From Tridacna crocea (lineage: Eukaryota; Mollusca; Bivalvia; Cardiida; Cardiidae), in assembly GCA_943736015.1 (NCBI GenBank), contig OX031072.1:8583501-8647500 (forward strand): a DNA stretch of 64,000 nucleotides. The letters run 5' to 3'. Of the stretch, positions 62,201-64,000 are shown in pieces. A program made the position numbers and the translations under genes. Numbering within the stretch: the first letter of the stretch is position 1; every line of letters starts with the position of its first letter. Below the pieces are notes generated by a model. It worked only from the letters and a program-made list of their open reading frames with translations. It was not told the origin of the DNA and did no database searches.

Positions 62201-64000
62201 CTGACATGTGGCAGACTGGAATTAGACTGACTGGAATGAGAAAGATTGTCATGAAACAGATTGACATGAGACAGACCGGAATGAGACAGACTGGAATGAG
62301 ACAGATTGACATGGGACATGAAACAGACTGGCATGAGACCGATTGACATGAGACAGATTGACATGAGACAGACTGAAATGAGACAGACTGGAATGAGACA
62401 GAGTGACATGAGACAGACTGGCATGAGACAGACTAGCATGGGACAGACTGGAATGAGACAGACTGGAATGAGACAGACTGGAATGGGACAGACTGACATA
62501 TGACAGACTTGCATGAGACAGACTGGTATGATACAGACTGGAATGAGACAGACTGGCATAGGACAGACTGGAATGAGACAGACTGGAATAAGATAGACTG
62601 ACATGTGACAGACTGGAATGAGACAGACTGGAATGAGACAGAGTGGCATGAGACAGACTTACATGAGACAGATTGACATGAGACAGACTGAAATGAGACA
62701 GACTGGAATTAGACAGACTGGAATGAGACAGAGTGACATGAGACAGACTGGCATGAGACAGACTGGCATGGGACAGACTGGAATGAGACAGACTGGAATT
62801 AGACAGACTGGAATTGGACAGACTGACATGTGACAGACTTGCATGAGACAGACTGGTATGATACAGACTGGAATGAGACAGACTGGCATAGGACAGACTG
62901 GAATGAGACAGACTGGAATAGGATAGACTGACATGTGACAGACTTGAATGAGACAGACTGGAATGAGACAGAGTGGCATGAGACAGACTGACATGAGACA
63001 GATTAACATGAGACAGACTGACATGAGACAGACTGGAATGATACAGACTGGCATGGGACAGACTGGAATGGGACAGATTGGCATGAGACAGACTGGAATT
63101 AGACAGACTGGAATGAGACAGATTGACATAAGACAGACTAGAATGAGACAGATTGACATGGGACAGACTGGAATGGGACAGACTAGCATGAGACAGATTG
63201 ACATGAAAAAGACTGGAATGAGACAGACTGGCATTAAACAGACTGGCATGAGACGGACTGGAATGGGACAGACTGGAATGAGACGGACTGGCATGAGACG
63301 GACTGGAATAAGACAGACTGGAATGAGACAGACTGGCATGGGACACACTGGAATGAGACAGACTGGAATGAGACAGACTGGCATGGGACAGACTGGAATG
63401 AGACAGATTGGCATGTGACAGATTGACATGAGACAGACTTGAATGAGACAGACTGGCATTAGATAAACTGACATGTGGCAGACTGGAATGAGACTGACTG
63501 GAATGAGAAAGATTGTAATGAAACAGATTGACATGAGACAGACTGGAATGAGACAGACTGGCATGGGACATGAAACAGACTAGAATGAGAGAGACTGGAA
63601 TGAGACACACTGGCATGGGACAGACTGGAATGAGACAGACTGGCATTAGATAGACTGACATGTGACAGACTGCAATGAGACAGACTGGCATGAGACAGAT
63701 TGACATGAGACAGACTGAAATGAGACAGACTGGCATGAGACAGACTGGCATGAGACAGACTAGCATGGGACAGACTGGAATGAGACAGACTGGAATGAGA
63801 CAGACTGGAATGGGACAGACTGACATGTGACAGACTGGCATGAGACAGACTGGCATGAGACAGACTGGTATGATACAGACTGGAATGAGACAGACTGGCA
63901 TAGGACAGACTGGAATGAGACAGACTGGAATAAGATAGACTGACATGTGACAGACTGGAATGAGACAGAGTGGCATGAGACAGACTGACATGAGACAGAT
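59250..64000. repeat. 15-bp TGAGACAGACTGGCA minisatellite, at least 4.75 kb
   Basis: More than 300 units of TGAGACAGACTGGMA, diverged at the left edge (GAGATAGACTGACAT types, 59250-60540) and homogeneous rightward; the array continues beyond the window. A higher-order copy of 2,173 bp is visible: TGGGACATGAAACAGACTAG occurs at 61391 and 63564, and CAGATTGACATGAAAAAGAC at 61021 and 63194. Since 15 is a multiple of three and the unit has no minus-strand stop, long minus-strand frames arise (up to 738 codons). No splice-linked gene context supports translation. Confidence 0.95.

Noticed and set aside
60433..62649. 738-codon minus-strand ORF, plus 580-, 301-, 274- and 217-codon companions
   Set aside because: All are frames of the 15-bp minisatellite. 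Several frames are open at once on one strand, there is no non-repetitive domain, and no splice or start context.
59250..64000. CRISPR array
   Set aside because: Units are 15 bp with no unique spacers, in a eukaryotic setting.

Overview
The window is eukaryotic. Genes are split by long introns with GT-AG junctions, and the intervening DNA is packed with short non-autonomous transposons, SINEs and minisatellites. The protein matches and the style of the repeats (hairpin elements with a CCTGCGCAG core, an element with AGCTCACCTGAGC and GCCGTCTTGGCCCTCTTGT ends) fit a bivalve mollusc, possibly a dreissenid. The species is an inference; no database was searched.

Two real protein-coding genes can be reconstructed exon by exon, with matching splice phases throughout. 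(1) Plus strand, 47-10076: the 3' part of a USP5/USP13-type deubiquitinase (nine exons, 370 codons to the stop), carrying the end of the USP catalytic domain with its catalytic His and two UBA domains. The gene starts to the left of the window. (2) Minus strand, 45644-17156: a complete alkaline phosphatase (ten exons, 559 residues), with signal peptide, catalytic Ser, all expected metal ligands and a C-terminal GPI-type tail. Its signal-peptide exon is separated from the rest by a 12.7 kb intron. The two genes converge and are 7 kb apart. No functional link between them is evident.

Layout: 1-10.2 kb USP5 exons and introns; 10.2-17.1 kb intergenic repeats; 17.1-45.6 kb alkaline phosphatase; 45.6-59.2 kb upstream DNA with transposons, a nested LINE fragment, a 2.85 kb inverted-repeat element and one doubtful short ORF; 59.25-64.0 kb a minisatellite of 15-bp units that runs off the window. 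The dominant repeat is a group of about 230-bp TTAA-flanked elements with CCC/GGG termini and a near-perfect central palindrome (more than 50 copies or remnants). Several nested insertions show that the target duplication is TTAA, pointing to piggyBac-type mobilisation.

The most unusual items are: a tandem array of about 16 extra copies of the exon 6/intron 6 splice-donor boundary inside the phosphatase gene; hairpin cores exchanged between elements with different ends; and the 15-bp array, which has a 2,173-bp higher-order period and is open in several minus-strand frames.
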